The notes under the pieces are model-generated. The model saw only the letters and a list, made by a program, of their open reading frames with translations. It was not told the origin of the DNA and ran no database searches. From NCBI RefSeq assembly GCF_011050055.1, contig NZ_DRGM01000099.1:21950-85949 (forward strand): a stretch of 64,000 nucleotides of DNA, given 5' to 3'. Positions 8,329 to 16,800 of the stretch are shown here, one piece after another; position 1 is the stretch's first letter, and each line of letters begins with the position of its first letter. Origin of the DNA: Pseudoalteromonas prydzensis (GTDB lineage: Bacteria > Pseudomonadota > Gammaproteobacteria > Enterobacterales > Alteromonadaceae). The position numbers and the translations under genes were made by a program.

Positions 8329-8865
8329 ATGAAAAATCAATTATTTATCACTTTGACTCTGTTCGTTAGTAGTTTACTGCTCGGCTGTACTGGCATGCCT
8401 GATAAAGTAACTCCCGTAAGTCCTTTTTCTATCGAACAGTACCAAGGTAAATGGTATGAAATAGCCCGATTAGATCACTCATTTGAGCGGGGTTTAGACA
8501 ATATAACTGCGAATTACGTTATTAATGAGGATGGCAGCGTCACTGTGCTAAACCGTGGGTTTAATTCAGAGGAGCAGCAATGGAGCGAGGCGCAAGGTAA
8601 GGCAAAATTTGTTGATAGTGATAATGTAGGGCATTTAAAAGTGTCGTTTTTTGGGCCGTTTTATAGCTCCTACGTGGTGTTTGGTTTAGATCAGCAAGAT
8701 TATCAGTATGCTTATGTGTCTGGTTACAATAATGATTACCTGTGGCTATTAGCGCGCACTCCGACTGTGAGTGAGCAACGGTTAGCGGATTTTAAAGCCA
8801 GCGCAAAACAACGCGGCTTTAATACTGACAACTTGATAATGGTGAAGCAAGACCCTGCACAGTGA
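8329..8865 (+). CDS. blc: Outer-membrane lipocalin Blc
   Basis: This 178-residue lipoprotein has a signal sequence ending in the lipobox LLGC (Cys20). Residue +2 is Thr, so outer-membrane sorting is expected. The mature part has the lipocalin GxW block in YQGKWYEIARLDHSFERGL, then VLNRGFN and YVSGYNNDYLWLLARTPT, which match bacterial Blc closely. Blc binds lysophospholipids and fatty acids and helps maintain the envelope under stress. The gene is monocistronic. Confidence 0.92.
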   Translation: MKNQLFITLTLFVSSLLLGCTGMPDKVTPVSPFSIEQYQGKWYEIARLDHSFERGLDNITANYVINEDGSVTVLNRGFNSEEQQWSEAQGKAKFVDSDNVGHLKVSFFGPFYSSYVVFGLDQQDYQYAYVSGYNNDYLWLLARTPTVSEQRLADFKASAKQRGFNTDNLIMVKQDPAQ

Positions 8866-9046
8866 TTGTAAATTCCCTTTACAGCCACTGTGTTAATTAA
8901 TCTTCGAATGCAGAAAAATTAGCGCAGTAATAAATATGACACATGAAATGAGTATTATGCCTACATAGCTTGAGTAGCAATTGCCCATAGCTATTTGTAG
9001 ACATGTGTATCCCCCTACTTTTTATAACCAAATTATTTGGATATAG

Positions 9047-9075
9047 AGGCAAACTAACTTAGTTTGCCTTTTTTT
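9047..9075 (+). terminator. Strong intrinsic terminator after a 180-base gap
   Basis: A perfect 10-bp stem (AGGCAAACTA at 9047-9056, partner 9060-9069) with a 3-base loop is followed by a T-run. It lies about 180 bases after the lipocalin stop. Bases 8866-9046 contain only a 10-codon ORF starting at 8937 and no recognised RNA. The terminator could end the blc transcript or a separate small RNA. Confidence 0.8.
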
Positions 9076-9143
9076 ATGTTATACCAATCGTGTTAAGTTA
9101 TTGGTATCAGATCATGATTTTACTAACTAAGCTTAAAAAACAC

Positions 9144-9479
9144 TTAAAAAACACTTAAAAACAGCCCACTCAGCATTATTACCGTGATATTTAGTACACT
9201 CATGATTTTTACCCAGGATGCTTTAAAACTATAAAAAATCATTAAAATTAAAAGACTTACAGCAATATAGCCACAAAAAAGCAAGGCGCCATAGCCGTTA
9301 TGTTGCACAACACTCAGCACTAAACTTAGTAAAATACTGATCCAAGCCGCCAATAAAAATTGTTTACTCTGTTTTTCATTTGGGCGCGTTTTAAATACCT
9401 CTCGATAATGATTGAATTTTGCTAAAGCAAAACAATTAAAAGCCAATAAACACAGGCTAAATTGCAGTAACTCATGCAT
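9144..9479 (-). CDS. DUF3325-type small membrane protein
   Basis: This 111-residue protein has about four hydrophobic helices: residues 3-20, 42-60, 65-85 and 92-110. It is the last gene of a three-gene minus-strand operon whose order, DUF3649 then PepSY membrane protein then DUF3325, recurs next to siderophore and TonB systems in other proteobacteria. Assignment rests on size, topology and this order. Its start abuts the stop of the preceding gene. Function unknown; a role in iron acquisition is inferred from context. Confidence 0.65.
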   Translation of the reverse strand: MHELLQFSLCLLAFNCFALAKFNHYREVFKTRPNEKQSKQFLLAAWISILLSLVLSVVQHNGYGALLFCGYIAVSLLILMIFYSFKASWVKIMSVLNITVIMLSGLFLSVF

Positions 9480-11086
9480 TATGATTGCTCCTGTAAGTTG
9501 GTTTTTGCAGCGCGTCGCGAACTTTGCTGTTGTGCTTTAGGCTGAGCTCGAGTACGTATTTTTTTGGCCTGAATAACAAATAGCCCAGCAAAAATGATAC
9601 ATAAAAAGTCAAAGCTAAACAGTGCCCATTGGCCATTCAGTAAGTAGCTGATTATATTGCCGTCGGTTGTGAGTGCATTGATAAGCACCACGGCAATACA
9701 GGCAGCAGCATTGAGCCAAGCAAGTTGTAACCATTGTGCTGTGGCGCGTTTAAATAAGGCAAATAAGGCAACTGCAAGCCAAGTTAAAAAGAACGCTAAA
9801 ATCTCTTTATCAGCTCGCTCTACTGCGTTAATTGGTAGTAGCCGATTGGCAATAAAGAATGCACAGGTTGCCAGTGGTAGGCCCATTAGCGTGGCAAGGT
9901 TTAAACCTTCTACGAGTTTTAAAGCAAACGACGCTGTTTGTTGTTTTTTCATCCGCTCGCGGATCCGTTTAGCCCACATTATGCAGCCGCTAGCTATCAT
10001 TACGCAGCCGGCAATGCCACATAAAAAATATAACCAACGCAGTAGCGGGTTGGCTAAGCGACCGGTATGTAGTGCGGTCATTGAATCGTAAAACGCTTCT
10101 GTGTTGCTCAGCTCAGTGGCACTTTTTGCAATTAAGCTACCATCAACGCCATTGAATAATAAGGTTGGGGTTTGATCGCGTACCTGTGTGCCGGTAGAGG
10201 CGCGAACCGTGATAGTCGCCGACGCTTTGTTCGGATCGCGGATTGATATTTGTGTTAAATCAGCATTAGGCCAGTTAGTATAAACTTGATCTAAAATGCC
10301 TTCGATACCAGCTAGCGGGGCACTTTCAGGGCTGCTTTTGCTACGAACATTAGTTGGCAGCACATCATTAAATAAGCCGCGTACACCGTCTTCATAGGCG
10401 GTCATTGCCGGATAGGGGAATAACATAAAGATCAGTGTTATTAAGCCTGTATAGGTGATCATAAGATGAAAAGGCAGGGCTAAAACCGACGATACATTAT
10501 GGCCATCTAACCAACTGCGGCTGCCTTTATTAGCGCGAAAACTAAACATATCTTTAAATATACGTTTGTGGATCACAACCCCAGATATAAGCGCTACCAA
10601 CATAAATAAGCTCGCAAAGCAGACTATCCAGCGGGCTGTGCGGACATCAATATAATGTAGGTCAAAATGCAGTCGGTAGAAGAAGTTACCACCTCTGGTG
10701 TCTCTTGTTTGCGCTATTTCGTCACCTGTTTGTGGATTGATATTGTGATCTTGCCAACCACCAAAACGCTTGCCTTCAGGACGAGGCTTTTCATAGGCGT
10801 AATTAAGCTGCGGTTTTCGCTCTGTGGGTAAGTAAATCCCCCAAAGCGTAGACTCTGGTGCTGCATTTTGTAGGTAATTAATACCGCTGATAATTTGGCT
10901 ACGCTGTTGCGCTACACGCTGTTCTGGCGCTTGTACATTGTGTAAAGCTGGTTGATTCCACAGCGTCATTTCATCACGGAAAAAGCTTAATGTACCGGCA
11001 TAAAAAATTAAATACAGTAGCCAGCATACCAATAAGCCAACCCATGTATGCATCCAAGTCATAGAGCGAAAAAAGTTCTCTTTCAT
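9479..11086 (-). CDS. PepSY-associated membrane protein (iron-uptake type)
   Basis: This 535-residue inner-membrane protein has an N-terminal segment MTWMHTWVGLLVCWLLYLIF, typical of PepSY_TM proteins. A periplasmic region (about residues 35-145), further helices near 150-172 and 200-220, a second periplasmic PepSY-like region (about 230-345) and several C-terminal helices follow. Related proteins include ferric-siderophore reductases such as FegA/PiuB-like proteins. The conserved membrane His residues near the N-terminus could carry haem, but this is inference. It overlaps DUF3649 by four bases. A Fur-like site lies upstream of the operon. Confidence 0.8.
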   Translation of the reverse strand: MKENFFRSMTWMHTWVGLLVCWLLYLIFYAGTLSFFRDEMTLWNQPALHNVQAPEQRVAQQRSQIISGINYLQNAAPESTLWGIYLPTERKPQLNYAYEKPRPEGKRFGGWQDHNINPQTGDEIAQTRDTRGGNFFYRLHFDLHYIDVRTARWIVCFASLFMLVALISGVVIHKRIFKDMFSFRANKGSRSWLDGHNVSSVLALPFHLMITYTGLITLIFMLFPYPAMTAYEDGVRGLFNDVLPTNVRSKSSPESAPLAGIEGILDQVYTNWPNADLTQISIRDPNKASATITVRASTGTQVRDQTPTLLFNGVDGSLIAKSATELSNTEAFYDSMTALHTGRLANPLLRWLYFLCGIAGCVMIASGCIMWAKRIRERMKKQQTASFALKLVEGLNLATLMGLPLATCAFFIANRLLPINAVERADKEILAFFLTWLAVALFALFKRATAQWLQLAWLNAAACIAVVLINALTTDGNIISYLLNGQWALFSFDFLCIIFAGLFVIQAKKIRTRAQPKAQQQSSRRAAKTNLQEQS

Positions 11087-11427
11087 AACCAGCCCTTAAG
11101 TAACGATAAGATCAACGCAGATCCTGCTGTAGTTAGTAAAATAGTGATCCAAATTTTAGTGAGTGATTTAACGGCAAACACCCAAATAAACACGCAGCTA
11201 TAAATAAAAATAGTCAGGCTGATACTAAGTAACACGGCATCTGACTTTTTCAGCGGTAACATAATGCTCAGTAAAGAGCTAAATACGGCGGTAAAGACGT
11301 AACCACCTACAATGGCTGCTAAAAATCGTGAGATTACCGCAATACGATAGCTATGAGATTGATAAACATGACTTAATTTAGAAGCTATCGAGAATGTTTG
11401 CCTGTTTTTGACCGATTGAGCGTGCAT
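11083..11427 (-). CDS. DUF3649-type small membrane protein
   Basis: This 114-residue protein has three hydrophobic segments, about residues 30-55, 62-85 and 90-112. It is first in the operon with the PepSY protein (ATGA overlap) and the DUF3325 protein. The motif SRFLAAIVGGYVFTA near the first helix is characteristic of DUF3649 proteins in iron-regulated operons. No enzymatic motif is visible. Regulation by Fur is suggested by the site at 11541-11555. Confidence 0.7.
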   Translation of the reverse strand: MHAQSVKNRQTFSIASKLSHVYQSHSYRIAVISRFLAAIVGGYVFTAVFSSLLSIMLPLKKSDAVLLSISLTIFIYSCVFIWVFAVKSLTKIWITILLTTAGSALILSLLKGWL

Positions 11428-11540
11428 AGTGATCCCTCAAAGCCCCAAAATGGGGAGCGAATAAAGAGGGTATTATATATTCTAGACACAGAAAAGATAG
11501 TGATTCGTATTACCTTTGGCTTTATTATCTAAGTAAGTCC

Positions 11541-11555
11541 CGATAATCATTATTT
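11541..11555 (-). promoter_or_regulatory. Fur-box-like sequence
   Basis: CGATAATCATTATTT matches 11 of 14 defined positions of the 7-1-7 Fur consensus TGATAATnATTATCA. It lies 114 bases before the DUF3649 start, in the gap it shares with the divergent VOC gene. Gene content of the minus-strand operon supports iron regulation. Bases 11428-11703 hold no gene. Confidence 0.5.
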
Positions 11556-11703
11556 TTTATTACCCAGAGTTTAGGTTACTTAGTAAAATCGTGATCTCTA
11601 GCGGATTATCAGCTGTTTTAATTGAAAAGTTCGCAAATTTTTCAACTGCTTGTATGCTTAGTGGTTGGTAGCATTATGATTGTTATTTTTTTCAGGATTT
11701 ATT

Positions 11704-12066
11704 ATGAGTGCACATGAAAAGTTAAATTATGTTGAATTTGCGGCAGCCGACTTAACGGCAACGAAGGCGTTTTTTAGTGCTGTATTTGACTGGCAGTTTA
11801 TTGATTATGGGCCAGAATATACTGCGTTCAATAGTGACTGTGCAGGGCTTGATGGCGGATTCTATCAAGCAAATGCCAGTTCATTAACGCAACATGGCGG
11901 CGCATTACTGGTGTTTTATAGTGAAAATATTAGCCAAACACTCAGTAAGGTTGAGCATCATGGAGGAAAAATTATAAAACCTATTTTTGATTTTCCTGGT
12001 GGGTGTCGTTTTCATTTTACCGAACCCAGTGGTAATGAGTTTGCGGTGTGGTCAGAACGCATCTAG
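11704..12066 (+). CDS. VOC-family (glyoxalase/dioxygenase-like) protein
   Basis: This 120-residue single VOC domain begins MSAHEKLNYVEFAAADLTATKAFFSAVFDWQF. It ends with GGCRFHFTEPSGNEFAVWSE, where the Glu of EPSGNEFAVW is a usual metal ligand. I prefer the ATG at 11704 (TCAGGA ribosome site upstream) to a TTG eight codons earlier. Substrate unknown. It precedes a second VOC gene by 48 bases on the same strand, so they may be co-transcribed. Confidence 0.8.
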   Translation: MSAHEKLNYVEFAAADLTATKAFFSAVFDWQFIDYGPEYTAFNSDCAGLDGGFYQANASSLTQHGGALLVFYSENISQTLSKVEHHGGKIIKPIFDFPGGCRFHFTEPSGNEFAVWSERI

Positions 12067-12114
12067 TTCATTTATAACAGATCATAATTTTACTAACTCA
12101 AAGAAAGGAATTGC

Positions 12115-12489
12115 ATGGCAAATTTGAGTTGCGAAGAGATCAAGGCATTTGTGCCTGCAAAAGATTACGCGTTGAGCTGCGAATTTTATCAGCAAATGGG
12201 CTTTGAGCTCGCATGGCAAAGCCCAGAGATGGCGTATTTTTATCATGGTGATTGCAGTTTTTTATTGCAAAACTTTTATAACCCAGAGCATGCTAATAAC
12301 TTTATGATGCACCTATTAGTTGCAGATGTGCATGCATGGCATGCGCAGTTAAAAAGCACAGCTTTAGCGCAAAAGTATGGCATTACTATAACAGAGCCAA
12401 GCTTACAGCCATGGCAGATGATTGATTTTGTGGTTTATGATCCAAGCGGTGTGTTGTGGCGGATAGGGCAAAATAGTGATGCTGGCTAG
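12115..12489 (+). CDS. VOC-family protein (bleomycin-resistance-like fold)
   Basis: This 124-residue single VOC domain includes VPAKDYALSCEFYQQMGFELAWQS and a C-terminal FVVYDPSGVLWRIGQ. An AAGGA ribosome site precedes the ATG. It overlaps the uracil-DNA glycosylase gene by 11 bases, so the two are coupled. The canonical C-terminal metal Glu appears replaced in DPSGVLWRI, so catalysis by a metal is uncertain. Substrate unknown. Confidence 0.75.
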   Translation: MANLSCEEIKAFVPAKDYALSCEFYQQMGFELAWQSPEMAYFYHGDCSFLLQNFYNPEHANNFMMHLLVADVHAWHAQLKSTALAQKYGITITEPSLQPWQMIDFVVYDPSGVLWRIGQNSDAG

Positions 12490-13069
12490 CGATTTATTAA
12501 CGCAAGTTAGTCAATGCGTGATCTGTGAAGCACAGTTGCCGCTCGGCGCACGTCCGGTTGTGCAATTTAACCCTAGCGCACGAATTTTAATTGCTGGGCA
12601 AGCACCAGGGCTTAAAGTGCACCAAACTGGGATACCATTTGATGATGCCAGTGGTCAGCGGTTACGCCAGTGGTTAGGGCTCAGTAAAGACGATTTTTAC
12701 GATGCGACTAAAATTGCCATTTTGCCGATGGGGTTTTGTTATCCCGGTAAAGGTAAGTCGGGCGATTTACCGCCACGCAAAGAGTGTGCGCCTGCCTGGC
12801 GTGCGCAGCTGTTAGCCGCACTGCCAAATATTAAGCTGACCATAGTACTGGGTAAATACGCGCAAGCGTATCATCTGCCACAGACTAAACATTTACCGCT
12901 TACTGAGTTAGTAAAATCGTGGCGTGAGTATTGGCCAACCATTCTGCCATTACCACATCCCAGCCCGCGTAATAATATTTGGCTCGCTAACAACCCTTGG
13001 TTTGAGCGTGATGTAGTGCCACAATTAGCGCAAGCAGTGCAATCAATTTTAAAATCTCAGGGTGATTAG
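12479..13069 (+). CDS. Uracil-DNA glycosylase superfamily protein
   Basis: This 196-residue protein has the superfamily motif 1 as GQAPGLKVHQTGIPFDD (about residues 43-59) and motif 2 as LPHPSPRN near residue 160. There are Cys residues near the N-terminus (CVICEAQ) and mid-protein, but not the full four-cysteine iron-sulfur set of family 4 enzymes that I could confirm. It likely removes uracil or another damaged base from DNA. The ATG at 12479 is chosen over an adjacent GTG at 12476. It overlaps the preceding VOC gene; the PhyH gene follows within five bases. Confidence 0.8.
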   Translation: MLASDLLTQVSQCVICEAQLPLGARPVVQFNPSARILIAGQAPGLKVHQTGIPFDDASGQRLRQWLGLSKDDFYDATKIAILPMGFCYPGKGKSGDLPPRKECAPAWRAQLLAALPNIKLTIVLGKYAQAYHLPQTKHLPLTELVKSWREYWPTILPLPHPSPRNNIWLANNPWFERDVVPQLAQAVQSILKSQGD

Positions 13070-13073
13070 CCAG

Positions 13074-13829
13074 ATGATCAATACGCAATTTGAGCAACAC
13101 GGCTTTTTCCATGTTAAAGGTTTTTACACTGAGCGTGAGCTTGTGCAAGTGCGTGAAGTGACCAATTGTTTTCACCAGCATTGGATTGCTGATAACCAAC
13201 AGTTTTATCAAACCAAGGCGGTTAATAGCGCTTACTTAACTGCAAGCACCTATTTAGATGAAGCGCAACGATTAGTATTGTTTAAGTTTATTGCCAGCCA
13301 TAAGTTAATGGCGCAAGTAGACTCAATTTTAGACACTGCGGCATTTATCAATACGCAGCTATTTTTTAACCCAGTAAACCCTGAGCAAGAAAACTATTGG
13401 CATCGTGATATGCAGTACCATTTGAGTTTGCTTGAGCAACAAGCTGCGTTATCAGGCCCAGAAGTTATTCATTGTCGGGTGGCACTTGAGGACGAACCAG
13501 GTATTGAGCTGGTGCCGGGTTCCCATCGCCGTTGGGATACCCCAGCTGAATTGGCGACTAGGTTATCTGAAGGTGGCTATAACTCAAGTGATGATTTAGC
13601 CACCGGCCAGGTTATTGAAATGCAAGCAGGCGACTTACTGATTTTTTCAGCGAATATGCTCCACCGTGGTTTATACGGCAAAGATCGCTTAGCGCTGGAT
13701 ATTTTGTTTTGTGAGCCAGAGCCCCATGTGCTGCACTTTGTGCAAGATATCTGCCTGCCTACTGCAAAAATGCTGCGCAAATTAGAAGATGACAGTGCCT
13801 TTGCGGTTACCTTGGCGTACCAAGCATAA
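13074..13829 (+). CDS. Phytanoyl-CoA dioxygenase (PhyH) family protein
   Basis: This roughly 251-residue Fe(II)/2-oxoglutarate oxygenase-like protein has the facial triad pattern HRD in NYWHRDMQYH and a distal His in ANMLHRGLYG, followed by KDRLALDILF with an Arg suited to bind 2-oxoglutarate. PhyH members hydroxylate small lipid or metabolite substrates; the substrate here is unknown. I favour the ATG at 13074 (AGGGTG upstream); an in-frame GTG at 13062 is possible. It is last in the VOC-VOC-UDG-PhyH run and converges on the helicase gene. Confidence 0.8.
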   Translation: MINTQFEQHGFFHVKGFYTERELVQVREVTNCFHQHWIADNQQFYQTKAVNSAYLTASTYLDEAQRLVLFKFIASHKLMAQVDSILDTAAFINTQLFFNPVNPEQENYWHRDMQYHLSLLEQQAALSGPEVIHCRVALEDEPGIELVPGSHRRWDTPAELATRLSEGGYNSSDDLATGQVIEMQAGDLLIFSANMLHRGLYGKDRLALDILFCEPEPHVLHFVQDICLPTAKMLRKLEDDSAFAVTLAYQA

Positions 13830-13837
13830 CCGTCACA

Positions 13838-16800
13838 TTACAGATCATTGTTATTTAACAAAGCCAGTAATTGATCTTTAGACATTTGCCCCGCATCACC
13901 ACTTCCTGCTAATACTTTGTCTGCTAATGCTTGTTTATGCTCATGTAATTGTAGAATTTTTTCTTCAATGGTGTTTTGTGCAATTAGCCGGTACACAGTG
14001 ACGGGGCGAGTTTGCCCGAGACGATGGGCTCTATCAGATGCTTGTTGTTCAACCGCTGGGTTCCACCATGGATCTAAATGCACTACATAGTCGGCTGCGG
14101 TTAAATTAAGCCCAGTCCCACCGGCTTTTAGACTGATCAAAAACAGCGGCGCATCGCCGGCTTGAAATTTATCAACCTGTTGTTTGCGTTTGTTGCTGCT
14201 CATACTGCCATCCAGATAACAGTAATCGATACCGCGTTTTTGCAAACGTTGCTCAAGCAGTTTTAATACATCAACAAACTGACTGAAGATCAGCGCTTGG
14301 TGGTTGTTCTCTAGTAATTCTTCAATAATGGCTTCGGCGGTGTCGAGTTTACTGGATGGTAACTTACTATTTTCCAGTAACAACTGCGGAGCAATACAGG
14401 CGCGGCGTAATTTAGTTAATGAAGCTAAGATAGTGATGTATTGACTGTCATCCTGTGACGCTTGCTCAAGCGCATTTAAGCGAGTTGCTTCGTAGAGTGC
14501 CTGCTCTTTATCACTTAGCGCAAAGGTTAAGTTTATTTCGGTTTTTTCTGGTAACTCAGTCAACACAGTTTGCTTAGTACGACGCAGGATAAACGGTGCA
14601 ATTAAGGTTTTTAGGGTGTCGGCTTGCTGCTGATTTTTATCGGCATTGCCAAAGCGCTTTTTAAATACGGGCAGGGTGTGTAAAAAACCCGGCATTAAAA
14701 AGTTAAATAAACTCCACAGTTCACCTAAGTGATTTTCAATCGGCGTGCCCGACAGTGCTATTTTAAATTGACCATTGAGTGCAAACGCGGCTTTTGCCCG
14801 TAAACTCAAGGGGTTTTTAATTGCTTGTGCTTCGTCAAAGACAATATTAGCAAAACTAAATTGACATAGCTGCTCGCCGATCAGCGGCAATAAACCATAA
14901 CTGACAATCACTAAATCGTGTTTGCCCGCATTGGCGAGTACTTCAGTGCATGTCGCAGCATTTTCAATAATTTTTACGTTCAAACTAGCTGCAAATCGCT
15001 CGGTTTCGACTCGCCAGTTATGACACACTGATTTTGGCGCAACCACTAAACTGGCACCTAAACTACTGCGCATTTGTAACACGGTTAAGGTTTGCAGTGT
15101 TTTGCCAAGTCCCATGTCATCGGCTAAGCAGGCATTGAGTCCCCAGTTAGCTAATTGCATTAACCAGTTCACGCCTACTATTTGGTAATCACGCAGAATA
15201 TGGGTTAAATGTGCAGGTAAAGTTGGCTCGATTGTTTGGTTAAACTTAGCTAAACGGGTTTGCCAGCTTTCACCAAATGTGACATCACCTAAGTCGGCAA
15301 TCGTTTTGTGTAATGGCAGTGCGCGCGCATTGGCAATCCTTAGCTCATCAGTAGGGTTGTGTTTATCAAGGTTTTGCATACCTTCTAAACGATTTAACAA
15401 GTTAGTTAAACGCTGATCCAATAACAGCGAATTACCCTCTGAAAACTCTAAAATGCTACCGCGTCGAGGTGCTTTGAGTAGCGTTTGTAATTCGTATATT
15501 TGGCCGCTGGGCAGTGAGATATTGCCACTGACACTTAACCAGTCATTATCGTCATTGAGGTTCAGTGACAGGTGCTTGCTCTTCGCCACTTGCATGCCTT
15601 GGCTGCTTTCATCCCAGCTTAGTACCAAGGACTGTTGTTGCTGTGCTGTTTCAAGTAGTTCTATTGCTTGGCTGATATCTTCTGGTAAGTAAAATTGTTG
15701 CTGTGACTTGTTGTATTGCCCAGTTTGTCGATCAGCAAAAACCCCTGCCATATTTTTAAGTAGTTTTCGCAGCGCTTTTTGTTCTGCTTTTAAATCGCGC
15801 TTGATAATAATGCTGTCGGTTTGTTCATCCGTACTGTGTGCCAGTGTTAACGCACCAATACCTGGCTCAAGCCAAGGACCCTCTACGCCAATTGGCATGC
15901 TGTAGAAATTAACATTAATGCCTAATTGAGTCAGCGCAATCACTGCGGCAATGTCGCAGAGCCCTTGGCGTACGTTATTAATATGGGCAAACTCGGTACG
16001 TTGGCTACTTATATGGTGCTCGTTGGCCAGTACTTGTAATGCGGCGTTGAGTTGTGGCAATCTTTCTTCAGTTAAGTTGTTCGGTTGTTGTTCAAGTAAT
16101 TGCAGTAATTTTAGTTGTTTATCATCAATTCTAAAAACTTGATAACAGTGCGCATGGCTGTGTTGAAGTACAAAATCACAATCAACATCGCTAATACTCG
16201 GTTGTATCACTAGGCGGTAGCAATCATTTATGTCTTGTGCAATTTCAATAACAAACTCACCTTTAATTAGAGTCAGCGGTTGTCCGTTGTGATCTTCCAG
16301 CCCTTTAAATCCGATCAGCGCTTGTAATACTGCGCCAGTTGCGTGTATCTCATTATAGCCAAACCCTGCATGGCTATTGAGCACTTGAATTAAGTTGCGG
16401 TCAATGCTGGTTAATGCGTCTTCATATTGGCTATAGGCAAGTTCATGTGCGTTTATTTTACGGCCTTTGGTCCAGTCGCCTTTGGCATTGAGTTGTTGCA
16501 CTTTAGCTTGAATAATTGGTAAATCTAGATGAGTGACATCCAGTTGCCAAATCACTCGTTGCTGCGCGGTTGGGGTGTCTATTTGGCTAATTTCATTAAG
16601 CCAACGTTGCCAGTGTGGCACTCGGGTAAAGTGCTGTAGTAAACCAGTGCTGGGTAATGGTATGTCATCGCTAAGCCAATTAACGAGGTGCGAACATTGC
16701 TCTGCTAACCAATGTTGCTGTTGGCTAGCGGCTGTTTTAAGTTGAGTTAATAACTCAGTATCACCTCTTAGGTGATTTATTTGCTCATCAGTGGCGTTTT

